64,000 nucleotides of DNA from Hyphomicrobiales bacterium (GTDB lineage Bacteria; Pseudomonadota; Alphaproteobacteria; Rhizobiales; Rhizobiaceae). Below are positions 8,340 to 18,315 of this stretch, piece after piece. The stretch is taken from the NCBI GenBank assembly GCA_017305935.1, contig JAFKJU010000020.1, positions 62,001 through 126,000 on the forward strand, read 5' to 3'. The notes under the pieces are model-generated. The model ran no database searches. It saw nothing but the letters and a program-made list of their open reading frames with translations, and was not told the origin of the DNA. How positions within the stretch are numbered: position 1 is the stretch's first letter; every line of letters begins with the position of its first letter. The translations under genes were made by a program, and so were the position numbers.

Positions 8340-10862
8340 ATGCGCAATTCACGCTGGCTTGTCACCAGCTATATCATCATCATCCTGATCGGCATCCTCG
8401 TGGCGCTGCCGAACGTGCTATCGAAGGACACGCTCGCCAGGCTGCCGAGCTGGCTGCCGCACAACCAGGTCTCGCTCGGCCTCGACCTGCGCGGCGGTTC
8501 CCATCTCGTGCTCGAGGTCGATGCCGCCGACCTGACCAAGGAGCGGCTGCAGAGCCTCATCCAGGATTCGCGCCGCGTGCTGCGCGATGCCAATATCGGC
8601 AATTCCTCGATCCGCCGCGTGCAGGATTATCTGCTGGTGACGCTGACCGATCCCGGCCAGCGTGACGCGGCGATCACCGAGCTTCAGAAGCTCGCCAATC
8701 CCGTCGGCATCGGCCTGACCGCTGGCCAGAGCGATCTCGCCGTCACCGCCGAAGGCGATGCAGGCGTGAAGATCGCCATGACGCCGGCCGGCCTCGAACA
8801 CAATATCAGTGCCGCCGTCGAGCAGAGCCTGGAAATCATCCGCCAGCGCGTCGACCAGGTCGGCGTGTCCGAACCGACCATCCAGCGCGTCGGCGGCAAC
8901 CGCGTTCTCGTCCAGCTTCCCGGCGCCGAGGATCCGTCGCAGCTGCGCAAGCTGCTCGGCTCCACCGCCAAGATGAGCTTCCATCTGCTGGGCAATGCCG
9001 GCGACCGCGGCGTCACCGTGCTGAAGGACGAGGAAGGCAACAGCTATCCGGTCGTCGACCGCGTCGAGCTTTCCGGCGACCGCCTGTCGGACGCCCGCGT
9101 CGGCTTCGAGCCGAACACCCGCGAGCCGATCGTCTCCTTCCGCTTCGACAATGCCGGCGCCGTGCGCTTCGCCGACATCACCCGCGCCAATGTCGGCCGC
9201 CCCTTCGCCATCGTCCTCGACGACAAGGTGCTGAGCGCGCCCGTCATCCGTGAGCCCATCACCGGCGGTTCCGGCCAGATTTCCGGCAATTTCTCGGTGG
9301 CGAGCGCCAACACGCTGGCCGCCCTGCTGCGCGCCGGCGCCCTGCCTGCGAAGCTCACCGTCATCGAGGAACGCACCGTCGGCGCCGATCTCGGCGGCGA
9401 CGCCATCCGCAAGGGCGTTTATGCCGGCCTGATCGGCTTCGCACTGGTCGTCGGATTCATCTTCATCCTCTATGGCGCCTGGGGCATTCTCGCCAACTTC
9501 GCGCTGATGCTGAACATCATCCTGACCTTTGCCGGCCTGACGCTGATCGGGGCGACCCTGACGCTGCCGGGCATCGCCGGCATCGTGCTCGGCATCGGCC
9601 TTGCGGTCGACGCCAACGTTCTCATCAACGAACGCATCAAGGAAGAAACCCGAAAGGGCAAATCCACCTTCGCCGCCATCGATTCGGGCTTTGCCCGCGC
9701 TTACTCCACCATCGTCGACAGTAACGTCACGACGCTGATCGCGACGGTGCTGCTGTTCTGGTTCGGATCCGGTCCGGTGCGCGGCTTCGCCGTCACCATG
9801 GGTCTGGGCATCGCCATCTCGATGTTCACGGCCGTTTCCGTCGTCCGCGTCATCATGATCTTCATCGCCGGCCGCTACAAGCTGAAGAAGATCGACATCA
9901 AGCCGTTGCTGCCCTTCCATCTGATTCCGGACGGCACGCGCATCAACTTCATGAATGCGCGCTTCTTCGGCATCGGCCTCTCGGCCGTGCTGTCGATCAC
10001 CTCGATCATCCTGTTCATCAAGCCGGGCCTCAATTACGGCGTCGACTTCCGCGGCGGCATCCAGATGGAAGTCGTGACGCAGCAGCCGGCGGATCTCGCA
10101 AAATTCCGCGCTGGCCTCGATGCGCTCGGTCTCGGGGAAGTCGCGCTCCAGGAGTTCGGCGACCCCAACCACATGCTCGTCCGCGTCGAACGCCAGCCCG
10201 GCGGCGAGGAAGCCCAGACGGCAGCCGTCGAACACCTTAAGGCCGAGGTCGCCCAGATCGACCCGTCCGCCAAGGTCGAGCGCACCGAAGTCGTCGGCCC
10301 GAAGGTCAGCGGCGAGCTGGCAATGGCCGGCGTGCTCTCTGTCGTGCTCGCCAGCCTGGCGATGCTCGCCTATATCTGGTGGCGCTTCGAATGGCCGTTC
10401 GCGGTCGGCGCCATCGCCACGCTGGTGCTGGACGTGACCAAGACCATCGGCTTCTTCGCGCTGACCGGCCTCGACTTCAACCTCACGGCGATTGCCGCAT
10501 TGCTGACGCTGGTCGGTTATTCGGTGAACGACAAGGTGGTGGTCTATGACCGCATGCGCGAAAACATGCGCCTCTACAAGTCGATGCCGCTGCGCGAACT
10601 GATCGACCTGTCGATCAACGAAACGCTGGGCCGAAGCCTCTACACCTCCTCGACCGCCTTCCTCGCCATGCTGCCGATGGCAATCTGGGGCGGCAGCGCG
10701 GTGGAAAGCTTCGCGGTGCCGATGGTGTTCGGCATTTTCGTCGCTGCCTCGTCATCGGTGTTCATCGCCGCACCGATCCTGCTGTTCCTCGGCGACTGGC
10801 GCCGCTCGCGCGCCAAGCGCAGCAAGGAGGCGAACAACACGCCTGAAGAGGCGGCGGTTTAA
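8340..10862 (+). CDS. secDF: Protein translocase subunit SecDF (fused)
   Basis: Inner-membrane accessory of the Sec translocon that uses the proton gradient to help pull exported proteins through and release them. The 840-aa protein is a SecD-SecF fusion. The SecD half begins with a transmembrane helix and VSLGLDLRGGSHLVLEVD; its six-helix core contains GIGLAVDANVLINERI. The SecF half starts at about residue 530 with INFMNARFFG and LNYGVDFRGGIQMEV, and ends with a helix bundle containing GYSVNDKVVVYDRMRENMR. Separate secD and secF genes are the commoner arrangement in other bacteria. Confidence 0.95.
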   Translation: MRNSRWLVTSYIIIILIGILVALPNVLSKDTLARLPSWLPHNQVSLGLDLRGGSHLVLEVDAADLTKERLQSLIQDSRRVLRDANIGNSSIRRVQDYLLVTLTDPGQRDAAITELQKLANPVGIGLTAGQSDLAVTAEGDAGVKIAMTPAGLEHNISAAVEQSLEIIRQRVDQVGVSEPTIQRVGGNRVLVQLPGAEDPSQLRKLLGSTAKMSFHLLGNAGDRGVTVLKDEEGNSYPVVDRVELSGDRLSDARVGFEPNTREPIVSFRFDNAGAVRFADITRANVGRPFAIVLDDKVLSAPVIREPITGGSGQISGNFSVASANTLAALLRAGALPAKLTVIEERTVGADLGGDAIRKGVYAGLIGFALVVGFIFILYGAWGILANFALMLNIILTFAGLTLIGATLTLPGIAGIVLGIGLAVDANVLINERIKEETRKGKSTFAAIDSGFARAYSTIVDSNVTTLIATVLLFWFGSGPVRGFAVTMGLGIAISMFTAVSVVRVIMIFIAGRYKLKKIDIKPLLPFHLIPDGTRINFMNARFFGIGLSAVLSITSIILFIKPGLNYGVDFRGGIQMEVVTQQPADLAKFRAGLDALGLGEVALQEFGDPNHMLVRVERQPGGEEAQTAAVEHLKAEVAQIDPSAKVERTEVVGPKVSGELAMAGVLSVVLASLAMLAYIWWRFEWPFAVGAIATLVLDVTKTIGFFALTGLDFNLTAIAALLTLVGYSVNDKVVVYDRMRENMRLYKSMPLRELIDLSINETLGRSLYTSSTAFLAMLPMAIWGGSAVESFAVPMVFGIFVAASSSVFIAAPILLFLGDWRRSRAKRSKEANNTPEEAAV

Positions 10863-10873
10863 CCCTCGCACAT

Positions 10874-10903
10874 GGCAGGGCCGGGAACAGTTCCGGCCCT
10901 GCC
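10874..10903 (+). terminator. Hairpin terminator after secDF
   Basis: A perfect 11-bp GC-rich stem, GGCAGGGCCGG (10874-10884) with CCGGCCCTGCC (10893-10903), and an 8-nt loop lie 11 bp after the secDF stop. Only a weak T-rich stretch (gcgttcttt) follows, so termination may be partial. Confidence 0.7.
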
Positions 10904-10968
10904 GCGTTCTTTCCCAGGATCGATGGCGCCCCCATGCGGGCGCTTATTCAGCAAAAGGAGGAACGATC

Positions 10969-11424
10969 TTGGCGCCCATTCGCATCCCCCGAAAATCCTG
11001 GATCATCGTCTGCGACGGCGCGAAAGCGCTCATCCTGCGCAACGAAGGCGATGCCGATCTCATGAACCTGCAGGTGATGGAAACCGTCACGCAGCCGGAC
11101 GAAAAGACCAGAGAACTCGGCACCGACAGGCCGGGCCGCGCCAACAATCCGCCAGGCACCGCTCGCAGCGCCATGGAACAGACCGACTGGCATATGCTGG
11201 CGGAAGAGGATTTCCTGTCCGGGATCGCCGAAAGGATCGGCAGGATCGTCGAGGAACACCAGCCCGGCACCATGGTCCTCGTCGCACCGCCCCAGGCGCT
11301 CGGCTACCTGCGCAACGCTCTTCCCGCCAATGCCCGCAAGGCGATCACCGCCGAAATCGCCAAGGACTATACCCAGATGCCGGTGCCCGACATCGAGCGC
11401 AACCTGCTGAAGCTGGCGGCCTGA
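10969..11424 (+). CDS. Host-attachment family protein (AtsE-like)
   Basis: 151-aa soluble protein of the host-attachment family named after Agrobacterium AtsE. Visible features are the N-terminal SWIIVCDGAKALILRN strand-helix and the central VLVAPPQALGYLRNAL segment, giving a fold reminiscent of translation-termination-factor-like domains. The biochemical role of the family is not established. The start is a TTG, supported by a very strong AAGGAGG (10955-10961) 7 nt upstream and by the absence of an ATG nearby. Confidence 0.8.
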   Translation: MAPIRIPRKSWIIVCDGAKALILRNEGDADLMNLQVMETVTQPDEKTRELGTDRPGRANNPPGTARSAMEQTDWHMLAEEDFLSGIAERIGRIVEEHQPGTMVLVAPPQALGYLRNALPANARKAITAEIAKDYTQMPVPDIERNLLKLAA

Positions 11425-11500
11425 CCGTCCGGGGCGTTTCCGGCCGAAACGTGATCGCTTCGGCCTCGGATAATGCGGCAAGGCAAGACGATGAAATGCT

Positions 11501-12583
11501 CTAGAATTTCGAATGCGCCAGCATGATTTCGCGCGCGAGCTGGTCCAGCGGCAGGATTCTCGCCACGCCGCCGCGCGCGATCGCCTCCTTCGGCATGCCG
11601 AAAACCACCGAACTCGACTCGTCCTGCGCCACCGTATAGGCGCCTGCCTGCCGCATCTCGTCCATGCCGCGGGCGCCGTCGTCGCCCATGCCGGTCATGA
11701 TGATACCCATGGCATTCGAACCCGCCGCCCGCGCCGCCGAGCGGAACAGCACGTCCACCGAGGGACGGTGGCGGGAGACCAGCGGGCCGGTGCGGACCGA
11801 GACATGGTAACGCGCTCCCTGTCGCTCCAGCAGCATATGCCTGTCGCCGGGCGCGATCAGAACATGGCCGCGCAACACGGCATCGCCGTCCGCCGCTTCC
11901 TTCACCTCGACTTCACAAAGCGAATTCAGCCGCCGGGCAAAGGCGGCAGTGAACTTTTCCGGCATGTGCTGGACGATGACGATGCCGGGCGCATTGGCCG
12001 GCAGGGCTTCGAGAACCTCGCGCAACGCCTCCGTCCCGCCCGTCGATGCGCCGATGCAGACCACCATTTCCGTCGTCTTGGCCATCGCCCGGCCGGTCGG
12101 CGGCGGCAGCACCGCATCGGCGGTCAGCTTGGCCTGCGGGCGCACCTTGTCGCCAAGCACCGGAAGCCGGACATTCGACAACCGTGCCTTCGAGGCCGCC
12201 TTGACGGCATTGCGGATGCGCTCGGCGGATTCGGCCAGATGATCGGCCGCGCCGATCTTCGGCTTCAGGATGATGTCGACGGCGCCCGCCTCGAGCGCTT
12301 GCATCAATGTTTCGGACCCTTCCTCGGTCAGCGAAGAGCACATGACGACGGGGATCGGCTTCTGCGCCATCAGCTTGCGCAGGAAAGTGATGCCGTCCAT
12401 ACCCGGCATCTCCACGTCGAGGGTGATGACGTCGGGGATTTCCTCGCGAATCTTGCGCGCCGCCATGAACGGGTCGGTCGCGGCGGCAATGACCTCGATT
12501 TCCGGATCCTCCTCCAGCACCCGGGTCAGCGTCTGGCGGACACTGGCGGAATCGTCGATGATGAGGACACGGATTTTTTTCAT
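11501..12583 (-). CDS. cheB: Chemotaxis methylesterase/glutamine deamidase
   Basis: Removes methyl groups from receptor glutamates and is activated by CheA phosphorylation. The 360-aa protein has an N-terminal receiver domain (acidic pair in VLIIDDSAS, phospho-Asp in [13 protein letters not shown]) and a C-terminal esterase domain with the Ser of [12 protein letters not shown], the His of VQHMPEKFT and the Asp of [12 protein letters not shown]. It is the last gene of the leftward che operon, 41 bp after cheR. Confidence 0.95.
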   Translation of the reverse strand: MKKIRVLIIDDSASVRQTLTRVLEEDPEIEVIAAATDPFMAARKIREEIPDVITLDVEMPGMDGITFLRKLMAQKPIPVVMCSSLTEEGSETLMQALEAGAVDIILKPKIGAADHLAESAERIRNAVKAASKARLSNVRLPVLGDKVRPQAKLTADAVLPPPTGRAMAKTTEMVVCIGASTGGTEALREVLEALPANAPGIVIVQHMPEKFTAAFARRLNSLCEVEVKEAADGDAVLRGHVLIAPGDRHMLLERQGARYHVSVRTGPLVSRHRPSVDVLFRSAARAAGSNAMGIIMTGMGDDGARGMDEMRQAGAYTVAQDESSSVVFGMPKEAIARGGVARILPLDQLAREIMLAHSKF

Positions 12584-12624
12584 GGCGTTTCTTCGCTACC
12601 GCTGGACAGTTTTGCGCGACATGC

Positions 12625-13479
12625 TCAGAGCCGCTGGAAGACCGTATTGCCGACCTGCCGGAGGGGCAAGTCTATACCGGTGATCGACTCGGAATGGCCG
12701 ATGAACAGGAAGCCGCCCTTTTCCAGGCAGTCGCACAGCCGCTGCAGCACGCCCGTCTGGGTCTTCTTGTCGAAATAGATCAGCACGTTGCGGCAGAAGA
12801 TCAGATGCATCTTGCTGCGGATCGGATAGGCCGGATCCATCAGGTTCATGCGCCCGAAGCCGACGCGGGCACGCAGGCCCGGCACGATGCGCACCTCGCG
12901 ACGCGTCGCATCCAGCGCCGGCATCACATAGCGGTTGCGCAAGGGGGTGGGCACCGGCACGACCATGTCGGCGGTATAGATGCCGCGCCTTGCGACATCG
13001 AGGACTTCGGTGCTGAGATCGGTGGCTACGATGCCGTAGCTGAGGCCGGAGCGGCCATCGATGAAATCGTCCATTACCATCGCCATGGTATAGGGCTCGG
13101 CGCCGATGGAGCAGGCAGCACTCCAGGCGCGGATGTCATAGACGCCGTTGCCGACCAACTCCGGCAACGCCTGGTTCTTCATGAAGGCGAAGTGGTTTGG
13201 CTCGCGGAAGAAATCGGTCTTGTTGGTGGTGACCGCGTCGATCAGGTAGATCGCCTCGCTCTCCAGCCCGCCCTGCTGAAACAGGAAATGGCAATAATCG
13301 TCGAAGCTGGAATGGCCGGTCGCACGCAAGCGGCGGCGCAGCCGGCCCTCGAGCATGGTGATCTTCGCCGCCGGCATCTTTATGCCGCTGTAATTGTAGA
13401 TGTATTCGGACAGCTTCTCGAAATTGCGCTTGCTGATCCGGTCGTCGGCGGATTGGAGAACGCGACTGACTGCACTCAT
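12625..13479 (-). CDS. cheR: Chemotaxis receptor methyltransferase
   Basis: Transfers methyl groups from S-adenosylmethionine to receptor glutamates. The 284-aa protein has an N-terminal helical domain (FEKLSEYIYNYSGIKM) and a C-terminal SAM-binding domain (WSAACSIGAEPYTMAM, then LIFCRNVLIYF). The start MSAVSR at 13479 is chosen because it has AAGGGAG upstream. The open frame continues further, but that stretch is low-complexity Arg/Ser and overlaps cheW. Confidence 0.94.
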   Translation of the reverse strand: MSAVSRVLQSADDRISKRNFEKLSEYIYNYSGIKMPAAKITMLEGRLRRRLRATGHSSFDDYCHFLFQQGGLESEAIYLIDAVTTNKTDFFREPNHFAFMKNQALPELVGNGVYDIRAWSAACSIGAEPYTMAMVMDDFIDGRSGLSYGIVATDLSTEVLDVARRGIYTADMVVPVPTPLRNRYVMPALDATRREVRIVPGLRARVGFGRMNLMDPAYPIRSKMHLIFCRNVLIYFDKKTQTGVLQRLCDCLEKGGFLFIGHSESITGIDLPLRQVGNTVFQRL

Positions 13480-13582
13480 GAACGCGGACGCTCCCTTGAA
13501 GCATCGACGGGCACGCGAAACCCTGTCCCGTCCATGCTGGAAAACAAAGAGGTGGCGCGCGTTTGCGCGCCATGAAGTCGGC

Positions 13583-14065
13583 TCAGGCCGCGCGGCGCGC
13601 GGCGAGGATCGCGGCATCCTCGCTCGACAGCAGCCGGGCGAGGTTGATGATGACGACGAAGCCGTCGTCGCGGCGCACGACGCCGTCGATGTAATCCGAC
13701 TGCCAGCGCGCGCCGATATCCGGCGCCGGCTCGATCTTGTCACGCCGGAACGGCGTCACTTCGAACACCCGGTCGGCGACCATGCCGAGCGTCAAGGTGC
13801 GCTCGGCCAGCGGAATGTCGAGCACCAGCACCCGCGTGTGCGGCGTCGGCACCATGCGCGACAAGCCGAGCTTCAGGCGCAGGTCGATGGTCGGCACGCC
13901 CTGGCCGCGCACATCCCGCAGGCCCAGCAGGTAATCGGGACCGTTGGGAATCTTGAAGGCTTCCTCATGGTCGAGAATTTCCCGGACCACCTCGACCGGC
14001 ACGGCGAAGACTTCGTCGCCGAGCGCAAAGGTCACGAACTGGGCTTCTGCGGAATTGTTGGCCAT
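13583..14065 (-). CDS. cheW: CheW coupling protein (downstream copy)
   Basis: 160-aa scaffold that links receptors to the kinase CheA. The CheW fold spans the whole protein: FVTFALGDEVFAVPVEVVREIL, LRDVRGQGVPTIDLRLKLG, and a C-terminal DGFVVIINLARLL. It is distinct in sequence from the second cheW at 17824-18315, so the operon encodes two coupling proteins, one next to each side of the receptor pair. It begins 2 bp after the stop of the receptor at 14068. Confidence 0.93.
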   Translation of the reverse strand: MANNSAEAQFVTFALGDEVFAVPVEVVREILDHEEAFKIPNGPDYLLGLRDVRGQGVPTIDLRLKLGLSRMVPTPHTRVLVLDIPLAERTLTLGMVADRVFEVTPFRRDKIEPAPDIGARWQSDYIDGVVRRDDGFVVIINLARLLSSEDAAILAARRAA

Positions 14066-14067
14066 GG

Positions 14068-15894
14068 TTACATGCTTTCCCTGAAGGCGAGGTCATCCTC
14101 ATCTGGGCCGCCCATGCTGAGATCGAGGGCGAAGCCCTTGACCCGCGCCTGCTGGGCGGCGACGGACTGCGTGGCGGCCGGGCGGGCCGCCGGCTTTGCG
14201 GCCGGGCGGATGGCACGGACATTGGCGGCAGCGGCAGCGCGTGGAACGGCACGAGCCGCCACTTTATTGCCACGCTGGTCCTCGACCTTGAAGAAGGCGA
14301 TGGAGGTCTGCAGTTCCTCGGCCTGGGCGGCGAGTTCTTCCGAGGTCGCCGACATCTGCTCGGAGGCGCCGGCATTCTGCTGCGTGACCTTGTCGAGTTG
14401 CTGGATCGCCTCGTTGATCTGGGAGGCGCCGATATCCTGCTCGCGGCAGGCGGCGGTGATTTCCGAGACCAGTTCGGCCGTCTTGCGGATATCCGGAACC
14501 AGACGGGTCAGCATCTCGCCGGCTTCCTGGGCAGCCTTGACGGTATCGCCCGACATGGCGCTGATTTCGGCTGCGGCGGATTGCGAGCGTTCGGCGAGCT
14601 TACGCACTTCCGAAGCGACGACCGCGAAACCCTTGCCATGCTCACCGGCACGCGCAGCCTCGACGGCGGCGTTGAGGGCCAGCAGGTCGGTCTGGCGGGC
14701 GATTTCCTGGACGATGGAGATTTTTTCAGCAATCGTGCGCATGGCGGAGACGGCGCGGTTGACGGCATCGCCGGAGGCTTCGGCATCCTTGGCCGACTGG
14801 CGGGCGATCTTTTCCGTCTGGGCGGCGTTGTCGGCGTTCTGCTTGATGTTGGCGGCCATCTCTTCCATCGAGGCGGAAGCCTCTTCGGCCGATGCAGCCT
14901 GTTCGGTCGCGCCTTGGCTGACCTGCTCCGACGAAGCCGAAAGCTGCTGGCTGCCCGCGGAGACGTTTTCCGATGCCGAGATGGCGTCGGCGACGACGCC
15001 GCGCAGACGCTCGACCATGCTTTCCAGCGCCAAGCCCAGCGTATCCTTATCGGAGAGCGGCTTCGGCGTGATCATCAGGTCGCCGGCGGCGATCTTGTTG
15101 GCGACGTCGGCGGTGTTGCGCAGATTGCCGGTCATCGTCGTCATCGCTTTGACGAGATCGCGGATTTCATCATTGCTCTTGTGGGTGACGTCCTTGCTGA
15201 GATCGCCGATGGCCACCGCATCCGCCAGTTCGACAGCGCGGCGCAGGCCGCGCGAGATGTTGAGCACGATCCAGACGGCAAACGCGATCGAAATCACGGC
15301 GACGACACCGACCATGGTGAACAGCAGCAAGCGCGACTGGGCATATTGGGCGTCGGTCGCGGCATCGGTTTCCTTGACGTTGCCGGTCACCGTATCGTCC
15401 AGCTTGCCGAGAATGGCGACCAGTTCCGCGGTGATTTTCTGGCCTTCGCCCATGGAAAGCCGCGAAGCCTGCACATTCGAATCCGAGGTATTCTCGGTGG
15501 CGAGCGCGGCGATGCGATCCTGGATGGCGGTCCATTGCGGAAACAGTTCGCCAAATTTCACCATGAGATCGCGAACATCCGGATCGTCGGATTGGGCCAG
15601 TTGCTCCTGAACTGTCTTGATCGTGCCGCGCTGCTGCGAGATTTCGTCGATGTATTCGCCGATTCGCGCCGCTTCCGTATTCAGGATCGCGTTCTTCTCC
15701 GCCTGGATCGACGACGACACGGCGCTCGACAGGTCGCCCGATTGACGCAGGTTCGCCACCGGCCCCTGAACCATCACGGTGATCGCATTGTTGAGCGACG
15801 AGAGGTTGTAGATCGCCAGCCCTGCCATCGCGCACGTCATGAAGACGATAAAGGCGAAGACCAGTCCGAGTTTCATTTTAATGGTAAAGCGCAT
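14068..15894 (-). CDS. mcp: Methyl-accepting chemotaxis protein
   Basis: 608-aa transmembrane chemoreceptor. TM1 is at about residues 8-30, followed by a mostly helical periplasmic domain of about 155 residues, TM2 ([20 protein letters not shown], about 188-210), a HAMP domain, and a cytoplasmic signalling domain with the hairpin tip [20 protein letters not shown] and [17 protein letters not shown]. The C-terminal tail ends [15 protein letters not shown] and lacks an obvious NWETF-type CheR-docking pentapeptide. Bases 14278-14964 match the neighbouring broken receptor at a constant offset of 2003 bp. Confidence 0.94.
   Translation of the reverse strand: MRFTIKMKLGLVFAFIVFMTCAMAGLAIYNLSSLNNAITVMVQGPVANLRQSGDLSSAVSSSIQAEKNAILNTEAARIGEYIDEISQQRGTIKTVQEQLAQSDDPDVRDLMVKFGELFPQWTAIQDRIAALATENTSDSNVQASRLSMGEGQKITAELVAILGKLDDTVTGNVKETDAATDAQYAQSRLLLFTMVGVVAVISIAFAVWIVLNISRGLRRAVELADAVAIGDLSKDVTHKSNDEIRDLVKAMTTMTGNLRNTADVANKIAAGDLMITPKPLSDKDTLGLALESMVERLRGVVADAISASENVSAGSQQLSASSEQVSQGATEQAASAEEASASMEEMAANIKQNADNAAQTEKIARQSAKDAEASGDAVNRAVSAMRTIAEKISIVQEIARQTDLLALNAAVEAARAGEHGKGFAVVASEVRKLAERSQSAAAEISAMSGDTVKAAQEAGEMLTRLVPDIRKTAELVSEITAACREQDIGASQINEAIQQLDKVTQQNAGASEQMSATSEELAAQAEELQTSIAFFKVEDQRGNKVAARAVPRAAAAANVRAIRPAAKPAARPAATQSVAAQQARVKGFALDLSMGGPDEDDLAFRESM
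14278..14964 (-). repeat. Receptor signalling-domain repeat, copy 1
   Basis: This 687-bp stretch encodes the methylation helices and hairpin of the intact receptor. It aligns without indels with 16281-16967. The encoded proteins differ by about two residues (Ser versus stop, Ala versus Gly), while the ligand-binding halves are unrelated. This pattern points to recent duplication or gene conversion limited to the signalling domain. Confidence 0.85.
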
Positions 15895-16028
15895 TGCTTC
15901 AGGTTCCCGTTTGTCCGTCAGTCGGGGCGATCGCCCGTGATCCGTTACAGCAAGGGTAGCGATGCATTCACGCCGTGCCGTCCGCTTGATTCGCGCATAT
16001 CAGGCCGAACAAGCATCGTCCGGCAGTC

Positions 16029-16051
16029 GACGGCCGCAGATTGCGGCCGTC
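16029..16051. terminator. Strong hairpin between the two receptor genes
   Basis: A perfect 9-bp stem, GACGGCCGC (16029-16037) with GCGGCCGTC (16043-16051), and a 5-nt loop lie in the 182-bp gap (15895-16076) just downstream of the broken receptor on the - strand. There is no clear U-tract, so it may attenuate transcription or stabilise a 3' end rather than fully terminate. Confidence 0.45.
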
Positions 16052-16076
16052 TGAATTCTGTTTGACGCTGCAGCCT

Positions 16077-17774
16077 TCAGGCGCTCTGGCGGAAGGCGTC
16101 GTCGTCTTCGTCGGGGCCACCCATGCTGAGATCGAGGGCGAAACCCTTGACCCGCGCTTGCTGGGCGGCGACCGTCTGGGCGGGGACTGCCCTTGCCTGC
16201 GGCTTGGCCATCTGCTTGATCGGGCGGACGGCGCCCTTGGCGGCGGCGGCTTTGCGCTGCGGCTTGGCGCTCGCGCCGCCGTCCTCGACCTTGAAGAAGG
16301 CGATGGAGGTCTGCAGTTCCTCGGCCTGGGCGGCGAGTTCTTCCGACGTCGCCGACATCTGCTCGGAGGCGCCGGCATTCTGCTGCGTCACCTTGTCGAG
16401 CTGCTGGATCGCCTCGTTGATCTGCGAAGCGCCGATATCCTGCTCGCGGCAGGCGGCGGTGATTTCCGAGACCAGTTCGGCCGTCTTGCGAATGTCAGGC
16501 ACCAGACGCGTCAGCATCTCGCCGGCTTCCTGGGCAGCCTTGACGGTATCGCCCGACATGCCGCTGATTTCGGCAGCGGCGGATTGCTAGCGTTCGGCGA
16601 GCTTACGCACTTCCGAAGCAACAACCGCAAACCCCTTGCCATGTTCACCGGCACGCGCTGCCTCGACGGCGGCGTTGAGGGCCAGCAGGTCGGTCTGGCG
16701 GGCGATTTCCTGCACGATCGAAATCTTTTCGGCAATCGTGCGCATGGCGGAGACGGCGCGGTTGACGGCATCGCCGGAGGCTTCGGCATCCTTGGCCGAC
16801 TGGCGGGCGATCTTTTCCGTCTGGGCGGCGTTGTCGGCGTTCTGCTTGATGTTGGCGGCCATTTCCTCCATCGAGGCGGAAGCCTCTTCGGCCGATGCAG
16901 CCTGCTCGGTCGCGCCTTGGCTGACCTGTTCGGACGAGGCCGAAAGCTGCTGGCTGCCCGCGGAGACGTTTTCCGATGCCGAGAGCGCATCGCCGACGAC
17001 GCCGCGCAGGCGCTCGATCATCGAGTCGACATAAGAGAGCAGGTCGCCGATTTCATCCTGACCCTTGTGTTCAGGAGCGCGCGTCAGGTCGCCTTCGGCA
17101 ACCGAACGCACGGCCTCGCTGGCGCGGCGTAGCCCGCGGGAGATTGACAGGATGATCCACAGCGCGGCGGCGGCGGCGATCAACGTCGAAGCGGCCAGCA
17201 GGCTCATCAGCGTCAGGCGGCTGTTCTCATAGGTGGTGATCGCGGCCTGGAGATCTTCCTTCTGCCGCTCACCGTTGAAGGCGACGAGATCCGACAGCGC
17301 CTTGACGGCGGTTTCGCGCGCTTCGCGCATCGGGCCGTTGGCCATCTGGATGGCGAGTGCATCGTTGTTCTGACGGGCAGCGGTCTGAAGATCGGCCATC
17401 TGGTTCCAGTAAAGTGGCCATTTCTGTTCGAAATCCTTCAGTATCGCCCGGCCGGCTTCGGTGGACAGCCTCGCGCGAACATCCTCGCTCGCCGTCACGA
17501 TCCACCGGTTGTCCTCGGCCATCGACTTCGTCAATGCGTCGATTTCAGCCACATCGGAGCTGAGCAGCATCTGGCGCATGGTGTTGGAGATGCGGGTCGC
17601 CGCCGTCTGCATTTCGCTCAGTTCGATGCTGTTGGCCGCACGGAGATTGACGACGCGATCCATCTTGTCATTGAGGTCGGCGAGGCTTCCGACGGCGATG
17701 AACATGCTGACGCCGGATAGCGCGATGACTGCCGCGAAGGTGGTTACGAGTTTTGCTTTGATCGTGACGCGCAT
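16077..17774 (-). pseudogene. mcp: Chemoreceptor interrupted by an in-frame amber codon
   Basis: The full frame would give a 565-aa receptor: TM1 near the N terminus, a short sensor domain of about 140 residues (Tar-like four-helix length), TM2 ([20 protein letters not shown]), HAMP, and a signalling domain almost identical to the neighbouring receptor. A TAG at 16589-16587 replaces the TCG serine present in the intact copy (ER-S-QS), so translation should stop after about 395 aa, just beyond the hairpin tip. The frame continues intact to the same C-terminal tail ([15 protein letters not shown]). The start is the ATG at 17774 with AAGGAA upstream. The alternatives are a sequencing error or amber suppression. 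Confidence 0.85.
16281..16967 (-). repeat. Receptor signalling-domain repeat, copy 2
   Basis: Counterpart of 14278-14964 inside the amber-interrupted receptor. The alignment is co-linear at a 2003-bp offset. The amber codon (16587-16589) lies within it and corresponds to 14584-14586 in copy 1. Confidence 0.85.
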
Positions 17775-17823
17775 GGTCAAATTCCTTTTTTGTGGCTGCT
17801 CACAGTCCGGCTCTGTACTGACG

Positions 17824-18315
17824 TCACTTTTCGGCCTGGGTGGAAAAAATTACTTCAAGATCGGGAACAATGATGAAATCCGTGCCACGCTTGACGAGGC
17901 AGGAAATGAAGTCGGCCCGCCATTTCATGCCGACGCTGGGCGGAAGCTCGGACGCTGTTCTTGCCAGCGTCGTCACCTCGTTCACCTTGTCGGTGCGAAT
18001 GCCGATCAGGTTGATTTCGCCGTCGAATTCCATTTCGATGACGATAATGCGGCTGTCGATGGTGGCCTTCACCGCCTCCATGCCGAAAGCAATGCGGATA
18101 TCGGCGAGCGGAATGATCCGGCCGCGGAAATTGATGACCGATCCGACGAAATCCTTGGCGCCCGGCACCGGCGTTTCCGGCACGAGATCGAGGATTTCGC
18201 GGACGATGACCGCCTCCAGCGCAAAGGTTTCGCCGGCGATGTCGAAGGTCAGGACTTCGATTTCCTCGGCATCGCGCCACACGGCGTCGGGGACTTTTCT
18301 GAGCGGCTGGTTCAT
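17824..18315 (-). CDS. cheW: CheW coupling protein (upstream copy)
   Basis: 163-aa CheW-fold coupling protein ([54 protein letters not shown]). Its ATG overlaps the cheA stop as ATGA (18312-18315), which ties its translation to the kinase, so it is likely the principal adaptor for this CheA. The broken receptor follows 49 bp downstream. Confidence 0.94.
   Translation of the reverse strand: MNQPLRKVPDAVWRDAEEIEVLTFDIAGETFALEAVIVREILDLVPETPVPGAKDFVGSVINFRGRIIPLADIRIAFGMEAVKATIDSRIIVIEMEFDGEINLIGIRTDKVNEVTTLARTASELPPSVGMKWRADFISCLVKRGTDFIIVPDLEVIFSTQAEK

Noticed and set aside
12625-13743. A longer CheR starting at 13743
   Set aside because: The extra 88 residues are low-complexity and antisense-like and overlap cheW. 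The ATG at 13479 has a ribosome-binding site and matches the family's length.
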